A stretch of 64,000 nucleotides of DNA, taken from NCBI RefSeq assembly GCF_030161395.1, contig NZ_BSST01000001.1, positions 2,852,001-2,916,000 on the forward strand. The letters run 5' to 3'. The DNA comes from Thalassotalea insulae (GTDB lineage: Bacteria; Pseudomonadota; Gammaproteobacteria; Enterobacterales; Alteromonadaceae). Every line of letters starts with the position of its first letter. The stretch's first letter is position 1. The notes beneath the pieces were generated by a model. The model made no database searches, had not been told where the DNA came from, and saw only the letters and a program-made list of their open reading frames with translations. Shown here in pieces: positions 42,350 through 51,815 of this stretch. Made by a program: the position numbers and the translations under genes.

Positions 42350-44212
42350 TTACTTGATAAAGTTGTTGATTTTCTCTTTGATGCCTTGAGCGTCAAGTCC
42401 TAATTCACTATGAATTTCAGCTTGGGTACCGTGTTTGATAAAGCAGTCTGGCAAGCCGATATTGAGAATTTTAACCGCAAGTCCCTGGCTGAGCACGTAT
42501 TCGTTTACTGCAGAACCTGCGCCACCGGCGATGGCATTGTCTTCTACAGTGATTAAATACTGGTGGCTTTTAACTAGCTGATCAATTAGGGCGTGATCTA
42601 ATGGTTTAACAAAACGCATATCAACTAATGTCGCTTCAAGTTCTTTAGCGACTGTTGTTGCCTGGGCCAAGGTAGTACCAAAATTTAAAATGGCGATATT
42701 TGCGCCTTGTTCAATAACGCGGCCTTTGCCTATTTCGATAGTCTCATTGATCTCTGGCAGTTCAACACCGATGCCGTTGCCTCTTGGGTAACGCACTGCC
42801 GCTGGCGAATTCATCTGATGGCCAGTAGTAAGCATTAACTGACACTCACGTTCATCTGCTGGCGCCATAATTGTAATATTTGGAATACAGCGCATAAAGC
42901 TTAAATCAAATGAACCTTGATGCGTTGGTCCATCAGCACCAACAATACCAGCTCGGTCAATCGCAAATAACACTGGTAAATTCTGAATCGCGACATCGTG
43001 AATAAACTGATCATAACCGCGTTGTAAAAAGCTGGAATAGATAGCAACTACCGGCTTTTGTTCACCAATAGCCAGGCCGGCGGCAAAGGTCACTGCATGT
43101 TGTTCGGCAATGGCAACATCATGGTATTTTTCCGGAAAGCGCTGACTAAATTCTACCATGCCCGATCCTTCTCGCATTGCCGGAGTAATGGCAACTAGCT
43201 TGTCATCAACTTCCGCAGTTTTGCATAACCAGTCACCAAAGATTTGTGAATAAGTTGGTACGCTAGGTTTGCTTTTTGGTAAATTTGTTTCCGTTGGATC
43301 AAATTTTGGTACTGCATGATACTTGATTGGATCTTGCTCAGCCGCCTGGTAGCCTTTACCTTTTTTTGTTGCGATGTGCAGCAATTGTGGCCCTTTTAGA
43401 TTACGCATATTACTGATGGTATCTACTAGGCCGTTGACATCATGGCCATCGATAGGACCGATATAATTAAAGCCGAGTTCTTCAAAGAACGTACTGGGCA
43501 CGACCATGCCTTTTAGGTGCTCTTCAGCGCGACTTGCCAACTCTTTAATTGGCGGCAGGTTTTTTAAAATGCGCTTACTGCCTTCGCGTATTCCTGTGTA
43601 TAGTGAGCCGGATAACATTTTTGCCAGGTGGTTATTTAGCGCGCCAACATTTTCGGAGATCGACATTTCGTTATCGTTTAATATCACCAGCATGTCTTTA
43701 TGAATATCACCAGCGTGATTTAATGCTTCAAATGCCATGCCTGCCGTCATGGCGCCATCACCGATAACGGCAACCGTTTTTCGGCTCTTACCTTCTTTTT
43801 CCGCAGCAACCGCTAAACCTAGCGCGGCAGAAATTGATGTACTGGAGTGGCCAACACTTAAGACATCATATTCACTTTCTTCACGCCAAGGAAACGGATG
43901 CAAGCCATCTTTTTGTCGAATAGTGTGTAACTGATCGCGACGGCCGGTGAGAATTTTATGTGGATAAGCCTGGTGACCGACATCCCAGATCAAGTGATCA
44001 AAAGGAGTGTTGTAGACATAATGCAATGCAACGGTTAATTCAATGGTACCTAACCCTGAAGCGAAATGGCCGCTACTTTTACTGACGGAATTCAATAGAT
44101 AGCGGCGCAGCTCTTCACTGGCTTGTGCTAACTGGCTTTGTTCAAGCTGGCGTAAATCCGCAGGACTATTGATGCCAGCCAACAGAGGATAATGATCAAG
44201 GTTTGTAGTCAT
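42350..44212 (-). CDS. dxs: 1-deoxy-D-xylulose-5-phosphate synthase
   Basis: 620 aa, the full family length. It condenses pyruvate and glyceraldehyde-3-phosphate as the first step of the MEP isoprenoid pathway. TPP site GDGAMTAGMAFEALNHAG with LNDNEMSISENVGALNNHL, and transketolase-like second half ITPAMREGSG and EQHAVTFAAGLA. The gene is preceded by ispA and xseB in the usual order. Its stop abuts the TonB receptor remnant, so the genome has been rearranged right after dxs. Confidence 0.97.
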   Translation of the reverse strand: MTTNLDHYPLLAGINSPADLRQLEQSQLAQASEELRRYLLNSVSKSSGHFASGLGTIELTVALHYVYNTPFDHLIWDVGHQAYPHKILTGRRDQLHTIRQKDGLHPFPWREESEYDVLSVGHSSTSISAALGLAVAAEKEGKSRKTVAVIGDGAMTAGMAFEALNHAGDIHKDMLVILNDNEMSISENVGALNNHLAKMLSGSLYTGIREGSKRILKNLPPIKELASRAEEHLKGMVVPSTFFEELGFNYIGPIDGHDVNGLVDTISNMRNLKGPQLLHIATKKGKGYQAAEQDPIKYHAVPKFDPTETNLPKSKPSVPTYSQIFGDWLCKTAEVDDKLVAITPAMREGSGMVEFSQRFPEKYHDVAIAEQHAVTFAAGLAIGEQKPVVAIYSSFLQRGYDQFIHDVAIQNLPVLFAIDRAGIVGADGPTHQGSFDLSFMRCIPNITIMAPADERECQLMLTTGHQMNSPAAVRYPRGNGIGVELPEINETIEIGKGRVIEQGANIAILNFGTTLAQATTVAKELEATLVDMRFVKPLDHALIDQLVKSHQYLITVEDNAIAGGAGSAVNEYVLSQGLAVKILNIGLPDCFIKHGTQAEIHSELGLDAQGIKEKINNFIK

Positions 44213-44228
44213 AATTATTATTCAGTAC

Positions 44229-45119
44229 CTAGCTGGTACGTTCGATGATAAAGGTCGCAAATTCCGACAAATTCTGTGTATTGTAAGGCAAAGAGGCTAA
44301 AGCTTGAAGTGCTTGTTGATATAAGTCGTCTGCTTTTTGTTGCGCGCCTGTTAATCCTAGTAGTGCAGGGTAGGTACTTTTATTGGCATTAACATCTGAA
44401 CCTGCTGGTTTGCCAAGTTCTTCTTCGCTGGAAGTGATGTCGATAATATCATCGCGTACCTGATAGGCTAAGCCAACTCGTTGGGCAAACGTTGCCAGTG
44501 CTTGTTTTTCTTCGGTGCTAATGTTGTGAGCACATTCGGCAGCCATTAAAACGGACGCTTCTAGTAAGGCTCCGGTTTTTAATGCATGTAGCTGTTCCAG
44601 TTGGCTGAGCGAGATTTGCTCGCCGGTAGCGGCTAAATCTAACGCTTGTCCGCCACACATTCCCTGATAACCACTGGCTTTTACTAGTTGCTGGATCAGT
44701 GTTATCCGTTTTTCAGCTACCGCAGGTGAGAATGGATGATTTGCTAAAATATCAAAAGCTAAAGTTTGTAAACTGTCACCAGCTAAAATCGCCGTTGCTT
44801 CATCATAAGCTTTATGGCAGGTCGGCTGACCTCGACGTAAATCATCATCATCCATCGCAGGGAGGTCATCATGAAGTAGCGAGTAGGCATGGATACATTC
44901 GATTGCTGCAGCTATCCCGTCAATATCTGTTGCGCTTACCCCTAAACTTTGACCTGTGATATGAGCCAGGTAAGGACGCATTCGCTTGCCGCCAATTAAT
45001 AAACCATAACGCATTGCAGCTAATAGCTTTTCATCATTTACCGCTAAACTGTCAAGTTTAGTAATTAAGTATTGATCGGTTCTGGTTTGAATACCGTTAA
45101 GATCTGTTAATAGCTCCAC
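44229..45119 (-). CDS. ispA: Farnesyl diphosphate synthase
   Basis: 296 aa. Both Asp-rich motifs are present: LLHDDLPAMDDDDLRRG (first) and VRDDIIDITSSEEELGK (second), with the GGKRMRPYL substrate motif near the N-terminus and the FPP-type feature of two residues between the first Asp pair. Lies between xseB (5 bases) and dxs (16 bases). Confidence 0.96.
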   Translation of the reverse strand: MELLTDLNGIQTRTDQYLITKLDSLAVNDEKLLAAMRYGLLIGGKRMRPYLAHITGQSLGVSATDIDGIAAAIECIHAYSLLHDDLPAMDDDDLRRGQPTCHKAYDEATAILAGDSLQTLAFDILANHPFSPAVAEKRITLIQQLVKASGYQGMCGGQALDLAATGEQISLSQLEQLHALKTGALLEASVLMAAECAHNISTEEKQALATFAQRVGLAYQVRDDIIDITSSEEELGKPAGSDVNANKSTYPALLGLTGAQQKADDLYQQALQALASLPYNTQNLSEFATFIIERTS

Positions 45120-45124
45120 CTTGG

Positions 45125-45367
45125 TTATTTCTCTTCCTCAGTGAAGTCTACTAAACTTTGCTCGCCATTATTATTCATTAAAATTTGAATACGTTGCTCA
45201 GCATCTTTTAATTTTTCCTGGCTGACTTTGCTTAAATTAAGCCCTCGCTCGAATAATGCCATTGAGTCTTCCAGGCTTAATTCTCCCTGTTCGAGCTTTT
45301 GCACTATGGTTTCGAGCTCACCAAGCGACTCTTCAAAGCTTAAGTTTTCAATCTTTTTACGCGGCAT
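45125..45367 (-). CDS. xseB: Exodeoxyribonuclease VII small subunit
   Basis: 80 aa, the family's usual size. The conserved core FEESLGELETIVQKLEQGELSLEDSMALFERGLNLSKVSQEKLKDAEQRI is intact; the protein joins XseA in a nuclease that degrades single-stranded DNA. First gene of xseB-ispA-dxs. Confidence 0.97.
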   Translation of the reverse strand: MPRKKIENLSFEESLGELETIVQKLEQGELSLEDSMALFERGLNLSKVSQEKLKDAEQRIQILMNNNGEQSLVDFTEEEK

Positions 45368-45693
45368 TATCAGATACTCTGCACATTAGCGCGTGTTACT
45401 TTATTTAAGTGACACAGCCAGTATTTTGAAATTTATGCGCAAGTTACCTTAGCTGGCATCATTGGTCAATGATGGTTATATTGATAGCTAAATAAAAATA
45501 TTCTTTTTATTGGCTTAAGTTATTGACAATATGGGCGATAATAAAGATATAACAATTAGCAAATACCTATGTTTCTTTTTATCATTTACCAGTAACTGTG
45601 ATTAAAAACATCAGTATTTGTGTTCGCCTATCAATGAACCTTAGGGTATTATCAAATGGGCTGTTGATTTAGCAAGTTTATTTGGAGGCATAT
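45368..45693. other. Divergent promoter region between xseB and pomA
   Basis: 326 AT-rich bases. A -35-like TTGACA lies at 45523-45528, with TATAAC at 45548-45553 at a long (19 bp) spacing, pointing to pomA. No ORF seen. Confidence 0.4.
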
Positions 45694-46458
45694 GTGGATT
45701 TAGCTACGCTACTGGGAATTTTAGGAGCTATTGGTTTTATCGTAATGGCCATGGTCTTAGGTGGCGATATCAACATGTTTGTTGATACCCAGTCTATTCT
45801 TATCGTATTTTGTGGTTCAACTTTTATTGTCTTGGCAAATTATAATATGGGGCAGTTTTTCGGCATAGGTAAAATTATCGCTAAAGCCTTTATGTTTAAA
45901 ATTGAACAGCCGGAAGAGTTAATTGAAAAATCAGTTGAAATGGCGGATGCCGCTCGTAAAGGGGGCTTTTTAGCATTAGAAGAAGCAGAAATATCCAATG
46001 CCTTTATGCAAAAAGGTGTTGATATGTTAGTGGATGGTCATGATGCTGATGTGGTGCGTGGTACCTTGCAAAAAGACATTCAATTAACTACTGAACGCCA
46101 TGAAACTGGAATTGGCATGTTATCTGCGTTAGCAGATGTTGCACCAGCAATGGGAATGATAGGTACTTTGATTGGATTAGTGGCTATGCTTTCTAATATG
46201 GATGATCCTAAAGCGATTGGTCCAGCTATGGCGGTAGCCCTTTTAACGACACTTTATGGTGCATTTTTAGCCAATGTTATCGCCATTCCGATTGCTAATA
46301 AACTAAAAATTCGCATGGCGGAAGAAAAGCTTAATCAGGAATTGATCTTAGATGCGGTACTTGGTATTCAGGATGGACAGAATCCTAGAGTCATTGAAGG
46401 ATTGCTGAAAAATTATCTGGCAGAAGGTAAGCGCACCATAGATACGAATGAAGAGTAA
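45694..46458 (+). CDS. pomA: Sodium-driven flagellar stator subunit PomA (MotA family)
   Basis: 254 aa from a GTG at 45694, with a GGAGG ribosome binding site at 45684-45688. An ATG two bases earlier is out of frame and an in-frame TTG at 45682 lies before the binding site. Product MDLATLLGILGAIGFIVMAMVLGG... matches the PomA N-terminus. Four membrane helices, with the stator core GIGMLSALADVAPAMGMIGTLIGLVAML in the third and MAVALLTTLYGAFLANVIAIPIA in the fourth. Paired with the PomB gene 11 bases downstream. Confidence 0.95.
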   Translation: MDLATLLGILGAIGFIVMAMVLGGDINMFVDTQSILIVFCGSTFIVLANYNMGQFFGIGKIIAKAFMFKIEQPEELIEKSVEMADAARKGGFLALEEAEISNAFMQKGVDMLVDGHDADVVRGTLQKDIQLTTERHETGIGMLSALADVAPAMGMIGTLIGLVAMLSNMDDPKAIGPAMAVALLTTLYGAFLANVIAIPIANKLKIRMAEEKLNQELILDAVLGIQDGQNPRVIEGLLKNYLAEGKRTIDTNEE

Positions 46459-46469
46459 AAGAGGCTATT

Positions 46470-47423
46470 ATGGCAAATCCTCCAGAGTGTAAATGTCCTC
46501 CTCCCGGGTTACCACCTTGGATGGGGACGTTTGCCGATTTAATGTCACTGTTGATGTGCTTTTTCGTATTATTGCTGTCGTTTTCCGAGATGGATGTCTT
46601 AAAGTTTAAACAGATTGCCGGTTCAATGAAGTTTGCTTTTGGTGTACAGAATAAAATTGAAGTGAAAGATATTCCTAAAGGCACTAGCATTATTGCACAG
46701 GAATTTAGGCCGGGTAAGCCAGAACCAACACCGATTGAGGTGATCCAGCAACAAACGGTAGAAATGACTCAGCAAATGTTGGAATTTCAGGCGGGGGACG
46801 AAACTTCAGCGGGTGGCCGGCAGGAACAGCGGGGTACTGAACGTGGTGGTCAGTCGCAAAGTACTGCGGATCAAATGTCGGCTCAGGCTGCGCAAAAAGC
46901 AAAAGATGAGTTAGAGCAAGCGTCGCAGGAGCAAGTGAATGAGCTGGTGAAGAAAATTGCCGAGCAGCTGGAACAGCAAATTCAGGATGGAGCGATTGAA
47001 TTAGAAGCCTTAGGTCAGCAGGTGATCATTCGTATTCGGGAAAATGGTTCATTTCCATCAGGTTCTGCGTTTTTGCAACCGAAATTTCGTCCTATCATTC
47101 AGGAAATCGGCGAGCTGCTGAAAACTGTTCCGGGTGAGATCATGGTTTCCGGTCATACTGATAATCAAGGGATAGCCTCTGAGTTATTTACTTCAAACTG
47201 GGATTTGTCAAGCAAGCGTGCAGTGGCTATTGCACATGAGTTAGTTAAAGTGCCAGACTTTGATCAAAGTCGCATGATTGTTGCTGGACACGCAGATGCA
47301 CGGCCACTAGTACCGAATACTAATGCGCTAAATCGTCGCCGTAATCGACGAGTTGAAATTGCGATTAATCAGGGCAAGGCAAAAGAAACTGAGCCGTATT
47401 CGATTATTAAAAGTGACAATTAG
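46470..47423 (+). CDS. pomB: Sodium-driven flagellar stator subunit PomB (MotB family)
   Basis: 317 aa. One N-terminal membrane helix with the ion-binding Asp: WMGTFADLMSLLMCFFVLLLSF. A long Gln/Glu-rich linker (about 70-170) precedes the OmpA-like peptidoglycan-binding domain (about 185-310) with VSGHTDNQG and NRRRNRRVEIAI. Na+ use is inferred from PomB-like sequence and marine context. Confidence 0.94.
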   Translation: MANPPECKCPPPGLPPWMGTFADLMSLLMCFFVLLLSFSEMDVLKFKQIAGSMKFAFGVQNKIEVKDIPKGTSIIAQEFRPGKPEPTPIEVIQQQTVEMTQQMLEFQAGDETSAGGRQEQRGTERGGQSQSTADQMSAQAAQKAKDELEQASQEQVNELVKKIAEQLEQQIQDGAIELEALGQQVIIRIRENGSFPSGSAFLQPKFRPIIQEIGELLKTVPGEIMVSGHTDNQGIASELFTSNWDLSSKRAVAIAHELVKVPDFDQSRMIVAGHADARPLVPNTNALNRRRNRRVEIAINQGKAKETEPYSIIKSDN

Positions 47424-47512
47424 CAAAAGTAATTAGTCGTTAACACATAGCAATTAATGATTATCTCACCGCTAGCATCCCCCTGCGTTGACTAAAATAT
47501 GCGTCAACTTGG

Positions 47513-47554
47513 TATAACAAAAAAGGATCTCACAAGAGATCCTTTTTTGTTATA
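47513..47554. terminator. Bidirectional terminator between pomB and thiI
   Basis: Perfect 19-bp inverted repeat (47513-47531 with 47536-47554) with a 4-nt loop, containing an A6/T6 flank. It is the strongest terminator in the window. Confidence 0.92.
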
Positions 47555-47621
47555 CAGCTATCAGGCCATAGGGTATAATGCGCGCCAATTATTTTATGCT
47601 CACTTATTATTCGGTATTTTT

Positions 47622-49076
47622 ATGAAGTTCATTGTTAAGTTACAAGCTGAAATTGCAATAAAAAGTCGCCCTGTACGTAAACGTTTTACTAAGATTTTAG
47701 AATCTAATATCAAAAATGTCTTACGTCGGGTCGATGAGCAGGTAACGACGAAAATTAACTGGGATAGCATTGAAGTTAACAGCAAAAATACCGATGAAAA
47801 AAATCGTCAGCAATTGATCGAAACATTGCAGTGTATTCCTGGTGTGGCGATGTTTATTGAAGTGCAGCGCACAGACTTTACTGATCTGCACGATATTTAT
47901 GAAAAAACCTTAGCAGTTCACGCTAAAACCATTGAAAACAAAACTTTTTGTGTTCGCGTTAAGCGCACGGGTGAACATGAATTTACTTCATTACAAATTG
48001 AACAATATGTTGGTGGTGGCTTAAACCAGGCAGTGGAAAGTGCCAAGGTTCAGCTGCGTAAGCCACAGGTGACGGTTAATTTGGAAGTAAAACGTAATGA
48101 CTTGTTTATTGTTACGGATAAATATCAAGGCTTAGGTGGCTTCCCTATTGCGACTCAAGAAGATGTCTTGTCGTTAATGTCGGGTGGTTTTGATTCAGCA
48201 GTTTCTAGCTTTCAAATGATCAAAAAAGGTGCCCGTACCCATTTTTGCTTCTTTAATCTTGGTGGTTCAGCCCATGAAGTTGGGGTAAAAGAAGTCAGCT
48301 ATTATTTATGGAATAAGTTTGGTGCTTCGCATCGGATCAAGTTTTTTGCTGTTGATTTTGAGCCAGTAGTGGCAGAAATTTTAGACAAAATTGATAATGG
48401 TCAAATGGGGGTAGTATTAAAACGTATGATGATGCGTGCCGCTGCCCAAATTGCTGAAAAACGAGGTATTCAAGCATTAGTTACAGGTGAAGCGTTAGGG
48501 CAGGTTTCAAGCCAAACGTTAACTAATTTAAATGTGATTGACCGCGTAACCGAAACATTAATTCTTCGTCCGTTAGCTGCCTATGATAAGCAAGATATTA
48601 TCGATATAGCTCGAAAAATTGGCACCGAAGATTTTTCTAAAACCATTCCTGAATACTGTGGCGTTATTTCTAAAAAGCCAACGGTGAAAGCGGTATTATC
48701 AAAAATTGAAGCAGAAGAAGCGAACTTTGATTTTAGCATTTTAGAGCAGGTGGTTGAAAATACGCGCATCTTTGATATTCGTGATATTGGTGATGCTGCA
48801 GAACAAGAAATTCATGCGGTAGATGAAGTCGCTGATATTCCAGACAATGCTGTGGTATTGGATATTCGTAGCCCGGAAGAAGAAGATGAAAACCCTTTAG
48901 AGCTTGATGGGGTGGAAGTGAAACATTTACCTTTTTATAAGCTGGCAACTCAGTTTGGTGATCTCGATCAGTCGAAAGAATATTTACTTTACTGCGATCA
49001 AGGGGTGATGAGTAAGTTACAGGCGCTGTATTTAATTGATAATGGCTTTAAAAATGCCAAAGTCTATCGTCCTTAG
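47622..49076 (+). CDS. thiI: tRNA 4-thiouridine synthase / sulfur carrier ThiI
   Basis: 484 aa from the ATG at 47622, where MKFIVKLQAEIAIKSRPVR matches the family N-terminus; the frame opens earlier but passes through the terminator. THUMP domain (about 60-160), PP-loop LMSGGFDSAVSS, Cys in PEYCGVISKKPT, and a C-terminal rhodanese domain with the sulfur-carrying Cys in LLYCDQGVMS. It makes s4U8 in tRNA and passes sulfur to thiazole synthesis. Confidence 0.96.
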   Translation: MKFIVKLQAEIAIKSRPVRKRFTKILESNIKNVLRRVDEQVTTKINWDSIEVNSKNTDEKNRQQLIETLQCIPGVAMFIEVQRTDFTDLHDIYEKTLAVHAKTIENKTFCVRVKRTGEHEFTSLQIEQYVGGGLNQAVESAKVQLRKPQVTVNLEVKRNDLFIVTDKYQGLGGFPIATQEDVLSLMSGGFDSAVSSFQMIKKGARTHFCFFNLGGSAHEVGVKEVSYYLWNKFGASHRIKFFAVDFEPVVAEILDKIDNGQMGVVLKRMMMRAAAQIAEKRGIQALVTGEALGQVSSQTLTNLNVIDRVTETLILRPLAAYDKQDIIDIARKIGTEDFSKTIPEYCGVISKKPTVKAVLSKIEAEEANFDFSILEQVVENTRIFDIRDIGDAAEQEIHAVDEVADIPDNAVVLDIRSPEEEDENPLELDGVEVKHLPFYKLATQFGDLDQSKEYLLYCDQGVMSKLQALYLIDNGFKNAKVYRP

Positions 49077-49094
49077 ATTATCTTGAAAGTAATG

Positions 49095-50009
49095 TTAGAT
49101 ACTCGAGTCGCGTTTATTATCTTTCGCTAATGCGTTAACTGCGTGAGTTAATTCGCTGTTTATCGGGGTGGCTATATTTAAGTTGGCGCCTTGTTGTACA
49201 ATAAAGCCGTTTATCTGTGCGATTTCAGTTTTTCTGCCATTTAAGATATCGCTGCGCATTGAAGAACAATTAGTGGCTGTTTGCTGGGCGACAGAGAGTA
49301 CTAATGAAGTGAGTTCATTTATATCAAAGTTCAGCTTAAAGTGTTTAGCAACGGCTATTACTTCCAGTAAAATTGCTTTTATTTTCGGTTGAAATGCTGC
49401 CGAGGTAAGTACGCCGTTATCGCAGTTATTTATTGCGGTTAGTGGATTAATGACGCAGTTAACTGCCAGTTTACGCCATTGCTTAGCATTAATATCTTCG
49501 TGCCAAACCGTTTCAGGTAACGCTTGATTTAGAACGTCTGTGAGCAACTCAATTTGGCTGTTTGATATTTTCCCTTGAATGATACCTAAATCATTAACCC
49601 CAATACCTGTATGCTCAACGCTAAATGCTTTGATTCGTTTGCTGCCATGAGTGGTTAATAAGCTTAGTAAGAGATGATCTTTTGGTATCTCATTTTCAGC
49701 CAATATGCCGTTATGACATAAGATCACAGGCGTCTCTTGTTGAATAAAAGGTAAGTATTGATTAAATGCTTGTTGATAGCTGTAGGCTTTTAAACAAAAT
49801 AATATGATGTCGGCATTGCTCAGATCTTTGTTATTTGCTGATACTATTTTTGTCTGCACTTTGCCGTGAGTATCGGTAAAACTTAGATTTTCTGGGATAG
49901 GCTGACTGCGAGCAGAACACTGCAATGATATTTGATGTTCGGGATTGAGACTAAGTTTATGATACCACAATAAACCAATAGCTCCTTGTCCAACAATAAC
50001 AATATTCAA
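49095..50009 (-). CDS. panE: 2-dehydropantoate 2-reductase (PanE/ApbA)
   Basis: 304 aa. The N-terminal Rossmann motif IVIVGQGAIGLLW binds NADPH; the second domain has WRKLAVNCVINPLTAINNCDNG and the Lys/Asn/Ser active-site pattern of ketopantoate reductases (IFCLKAYSY, SMRSDILNGRKTEIAQINGFIV). It converges with thiI and is divergent from yajQ. Confidence 0.93.
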   Translation of the reverse strand: MNIVIVGQGAIGLLWYHKLSLNPEHQISLQCSARSQPIPENLSFTDTHGKVQTKIVSANNKDLSNADIILFCLKAYSYQQAFNQYLPFIQQETPVILCHNGILAENEIPKDHLLLSLLTTHGSKRIKAFSVEHTGIGVNDLGIIQGKISNSQIELLTDVLNQALPETVWHEDINAKQWRKLAVNCVINPLTAINNCDNGVLTSAAFQPKIKAILLEVIAVAKHFKLNFDINELTSLVLSVAQQTATNCSSMRSDILNGRKTEIAQINGFIVQQGANLNIATPINSELTHAVNALAKDNKRDSSI

Positions 50010-50169
50010 AAAGTTAGCCTTTTGCTCGTACGCTTTTAATAGTATTTATAGATGAATAATATCAATGATAATACGCCTTGTCCTGTGTTAGCGAGTTCAT
50101 CGGACAAAGATTTTTAATTGCGGCACTTTTTGCTATGATGCAGCAAAATATTAACAGAGAGATACAGTT

Positions 50170-50652
50170 ATGCCTTCAATGGATATTGTTTCAGAAATAA
50201 ATTTGGAAGAAGTGCGCAATGCAGCGGATAACGCGAGCCGGGAACTTGATACCCGCTTTGATTTTCGAGGAGTAGCAGCGAGCTTTGAATGGAAAAAGCC
50301 TAATGTAATTGTTAAAGCGGAAGGGGATTTCCAGGTTAAACAGTTAGTGGATATGTTACGCTCTCAACTGACTAAACGAAAAATTGATGCCAAGGCCATG
50401 TCGGTTGGTGATCCTGAGTTTTCTGGACGTAACTGCTCGGCAACGATCAATTTTAAGGAAGGCATTGAACAGCCGGTCGCGAAAAAAATTGTGAAATTGA
50501 TCAAAGATAGCAAGCTTAAAGTACAGGCGGCAATTCAGGGAGAGCAAGTGCGTGTAACCGGTAAAAAGCGTGATGATCTACAGGCGGTAATGCGATTAGT
50601 GAAAGAAGCAGAGCTCGAGCAGTCATTTCAGTTTACTAACTTTAGAGATTAA
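50170..50652 (+). CDS. yajQ: YajQ family nucleotide-binding protein
   Basis: 160 aa, start MPSMDIVSEINLEEVRNAADNASRELDTRFDFRGV, the highly conserved N-terminus of YajQ. In relatives it binds c-di-GMP or other nucleotides and affects stress and virulence genes. Isolated gene with its own promoter; divergent from panE. Confidence 0.96.
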   Translation: MPSMDIVSEINLEEVRNAADNASRELDTRFDFRGVAASFEWKKPNVIVKAEGDFQVKQLVDMLRSQLTKRKIDAKAMSVGDPEFSGRNCSATINFKEGIEQPVAKKIVKLIKDSKLKVQAAIQGEQVRVTGKKRDDLQAVMRLVKEAELEQSFQFTNFRD

Positions 50653-50716
50653 ATCTTAGTTAATCCGCTTTATTATCCTCAATGAGCTTTCATCGCTTAT
50701 TGGGGAGGTTGGCTTT

Positions 50717-51577
50717 TTATTGGATTATTTCGCTTTTCGCTGGAAAATGCAGCCATAACTCCTTACGAGATAACGGTGTTTTTTCAGGTAAGTAAGGGTT
50801 GTTCAGAAAGAATACCTTGCGCTTGATGGCAGATATCTGCTCTATTGGTTGGCTAAAATGCTTGGTGAATATAGCGTCAAAACTGCCATCGGCAATTGCT
50901 TGTTCCAACCCTGTAGTAATATCTTGCGCCAACTGTTCGTTGTCGTGTGCGACATAAAAATAATACGCGGTCGGGTAGTATATCAGTACTGAATTATCGA
51001 TTGTGATATCTAGATTTTCTCTGGCATTCAGTTCTCGAAACACTTCTAAAATTGAGCGTGGAAAATAATCGAAGCGTTGTTTCGCTAACATTAAAAATAA
51101 GCCTTCAAAATCACTGCCTTTTTCAACCCTAATACCGTTGCTTTCCAATACTTTTGTATCACTCCAGCTATGAAACTGCCCAGGAACTAGTTGTTTAAAT
51201 TGAGCTAAAGTATTAATGTTTTTGAATATTTCAGGAGTTTTTTTATGTACTAAAGGGAGCCGCCAGCCATTGAGTCCTTTTAGTAATGGAATGCGAATAG
51301 CTAAACCTTGTTGTTCTCTATTTATGGTGGCACCACCGAATATGACATCGAGCTCTTGGTGAGCATTCATAAAATCAAATGCCCGTTGTTTTGGTATTTG
51401 ACCACTAAAATTAACAATTTGATAATGTTTTTCCGGTAAATATGACAGTGCATGCTGCAGTATTTCAGTTTGATAACTACCTGAATGGCTGCCATAAAAT
51501 ATGATGCTATTGGCAAATACTCTGGGAGTTAAAACAAAATAAGTAAATAATACCACTGTGATTAATGATTTTTGCAT
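50717..51577 (-). CDS. Orphan periplasmic solute-binding-like protein
   Basis: 286 aa. Signal peptide about 1-23 (VLTPRVFANS). The pattern (DVIFGGATINREQQGLAIRIPLLKGLNG, LAQFKQLVPGQFHSWSDTKVLESNG, FYVAHDNEQLAQDITTGLEQAIADGSFDAIFTKHF) matches SBP family 3-like proteins without an adjacent transporter. Such orphan SBPs are abundant in Alteromonadales; no ligand can be assigned. Confidence 0.75.
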   Translation of the reverse strand: MQKSLITVVLFTYFVLTPRVFANSIIFYGSHSGSYQTEILQHALSYLPEKHYQIVNFSGQIPKQRAFDFMNAHQELDVIFGGATINREQQGLAIRIPLLKGLNGWRLPLVHKKTPEIFKNINTLAQFKQLVPGQFHSWSDTKVLESNGIRVEKGSDFEGLFLMLAKQRFDYFPRSILEVFRELNARENLDITIDNSVLIYYPTAYYFYVAHDNEQLAQDITTGLEQAIADGSFDAIFTKHFSQPIEQISAIKRKVFFLNNPYLPEKTPLSRKELWLHFPAKSEIIQ

Positions 51578-51815
51578 ATCTTCAGGTTAACTATTTAAGT
51601 TACTGCTAATTGTACTTATTCGTGGCAAGGGTTACTACTGGCAATGAAATTGAATAAGGATATTGCTGATAAAGTGAGCAAATAGGTAATCGGATGTTTA
51701 CAAATATTTGACTTAATGAAACCAATAAACAAATCCTGTGACAGAAAAATGCTGTTTTTCTTGCGTTAGATTAAGTAAATTAGGGGGATATTTATAATAA
51801 CAAAGATGATTTTTA

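Noticed and set aside
47499..47621. 41-residue N-terminal extension of ThiI
   Set aside because: It is translated from the terminator between pomB and thiI, and the family N-terminus starts at 47622.
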